Positions 63,767 through 64,000 of a stretch of DNA of 64,000 bases are shown here, piece by piece. The position numbers were made by a program, and so were the translations under genes. Where the stretch lies: the NCBI RefSeq assembly GCF_022370635.2, contig NZ_CP092362.2:1674001-1738000 (forward strand), given 5' to 3'. This DNA is from Mycolicibacterium crocinum. GTDB lineage: Bacteria > Actinomycetota > Actinomycetes > Mycobacteriales > Mycobacteriaceae. Under the pieces are notes generated by a model. That model was given only the letters and a program-made list of their open reading frames with translations. It was not told the origin of the DNA and made no database searches. Each line of letters begins with the position of its first letter. Within the stretch, counting starts at the first letter, position 1.

Positions 63767-64000
63767 ATGCAAATGACCTCGAAGTGGCGGACCAAGTCGG
63801 TGGAGCAGTCCATCCTCGACACCGACGAGCCGGGGACCCGGCTCCGCAAAAACCTCACGTGGTGGGACCTCACGGTCTTCGGCGTCTCCGTCGTCGTCGG
63901 CGCGGGCATCTTCACCGTCACCGCGTCCACATTCGGCAACATCACCGGCCCCGCCATCTCGGTGTCATTCGTCATCGCCGCCGTGACCTGCGGTTTGGCG
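63767..64000 (+). CDS. Amino-acid permease (APC family), N-terminal part, cut by window end
   Basis: The first 78 codons of this gene are present; it runs off the window. It starts MQMTSKWRTKSVEQSILDTD and then has LTWWDLTVFGVSVVVGAGIF, which is the cationic amino-acid transporter opening with the G-A-G-I-F motif of helix 1. A second helix begins at AISVSFVIAAVTCGLA. It is probably the orthologue of Rv3253c, a cationic amino-acid transport protein. An aagagga sequence (63757-63763) precedes the ATG. A second ATG two codons downstream is possible. Confidence 0.85.
   Translation, partial: MQMTSKWRTKSVEQSILDTDEPGTRLRKNLTWWDLTVFGVSVVVGAGIFTVTASTFGNITGPAISVSFVIAAVTCGLA

Overview
The window is from a GC-rich actinobacterium of the family Mycobacteriaceae. 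The evidence is a long block of mycobacterial housekeeping genes in the order I recall for Mycobacterium tuberculosis Rv3253c-Rv3287c, read in the opposite direction: rsbW-sigF, accA3, sufE-sseA-maf-accE5-accD5, the PH/GtrA pair, purK-purE-fadE25, birA, lcp1, rmlD-wbbL-manC, fbiA-fbiB, whiB2, manB and manA. Many genes overlap by 4 bp (ATGA/GTGA) and many starts are GTG. Large extra sugar clusters suggest an environmental or fast-growing species; that is inference.

Layout. Bases 1-12797 are a glycan cluster: glycosyltransferases, a carbamoyltransferase, UDP-glucose dehydrogenase, a UDP-glucuronate decarboxylase-like enzyme, and the enzymes needed to make ADP-D-glycero-D-manno-heptose (GmhA, HldE, a GmhB-like phosphatase fused to a glycosyltransferase) with two GT9 heptosyltransferase-family proteins. 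A symmetric pair of SigF-type promoters sits in a divergent gap of this cluster (2742-2793). Bases 12798-17994 hold a topoisomerase IB, rsbW-sigF behind its own SigF-type promoter, a STAS protein and small genes. Bases 17987-25009 are the acyl-CoA carboxylase and sulfur-relay run.

Bases 25470-41972 are a second sugar block lying between accD5 and the PH-domain gene. It holds two C-methyltransferase paralogues, a sugar-1-phosphate nucleotidylyltransferase, a PIG-L deacetylase, epimerases, four GT2 enzymes, a flippase, two secreted GH16 enzymes and membrane proteins. It looks like a make-export-trim pathway for an unassigned surface glycan with branched or amino sugars.

Bases 42000-64000 return to core functions: purines (purK, purE), fadE25, BirA (which biotinylates AccA3), the arabinogalactan linker and its attachment (lcp1, rmlD, wbbL), GDP-mannose supply (manC, manB, a TobH-like protein, manA), F420 cofactor (fbiA-fbiB), the septation regulator whiB2, a cation transporter, a flavin monooxygenase and the start of an amino-acid permease. 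At 52.0-53.0 kb a DUF559 (Vsr-like) gene is bracketed by two copies of a 62-bp palindrome, one of which supplies the ends of two convergent genes. I saw no tRNA, rRNA, CRISPR array, transposase or prophage.
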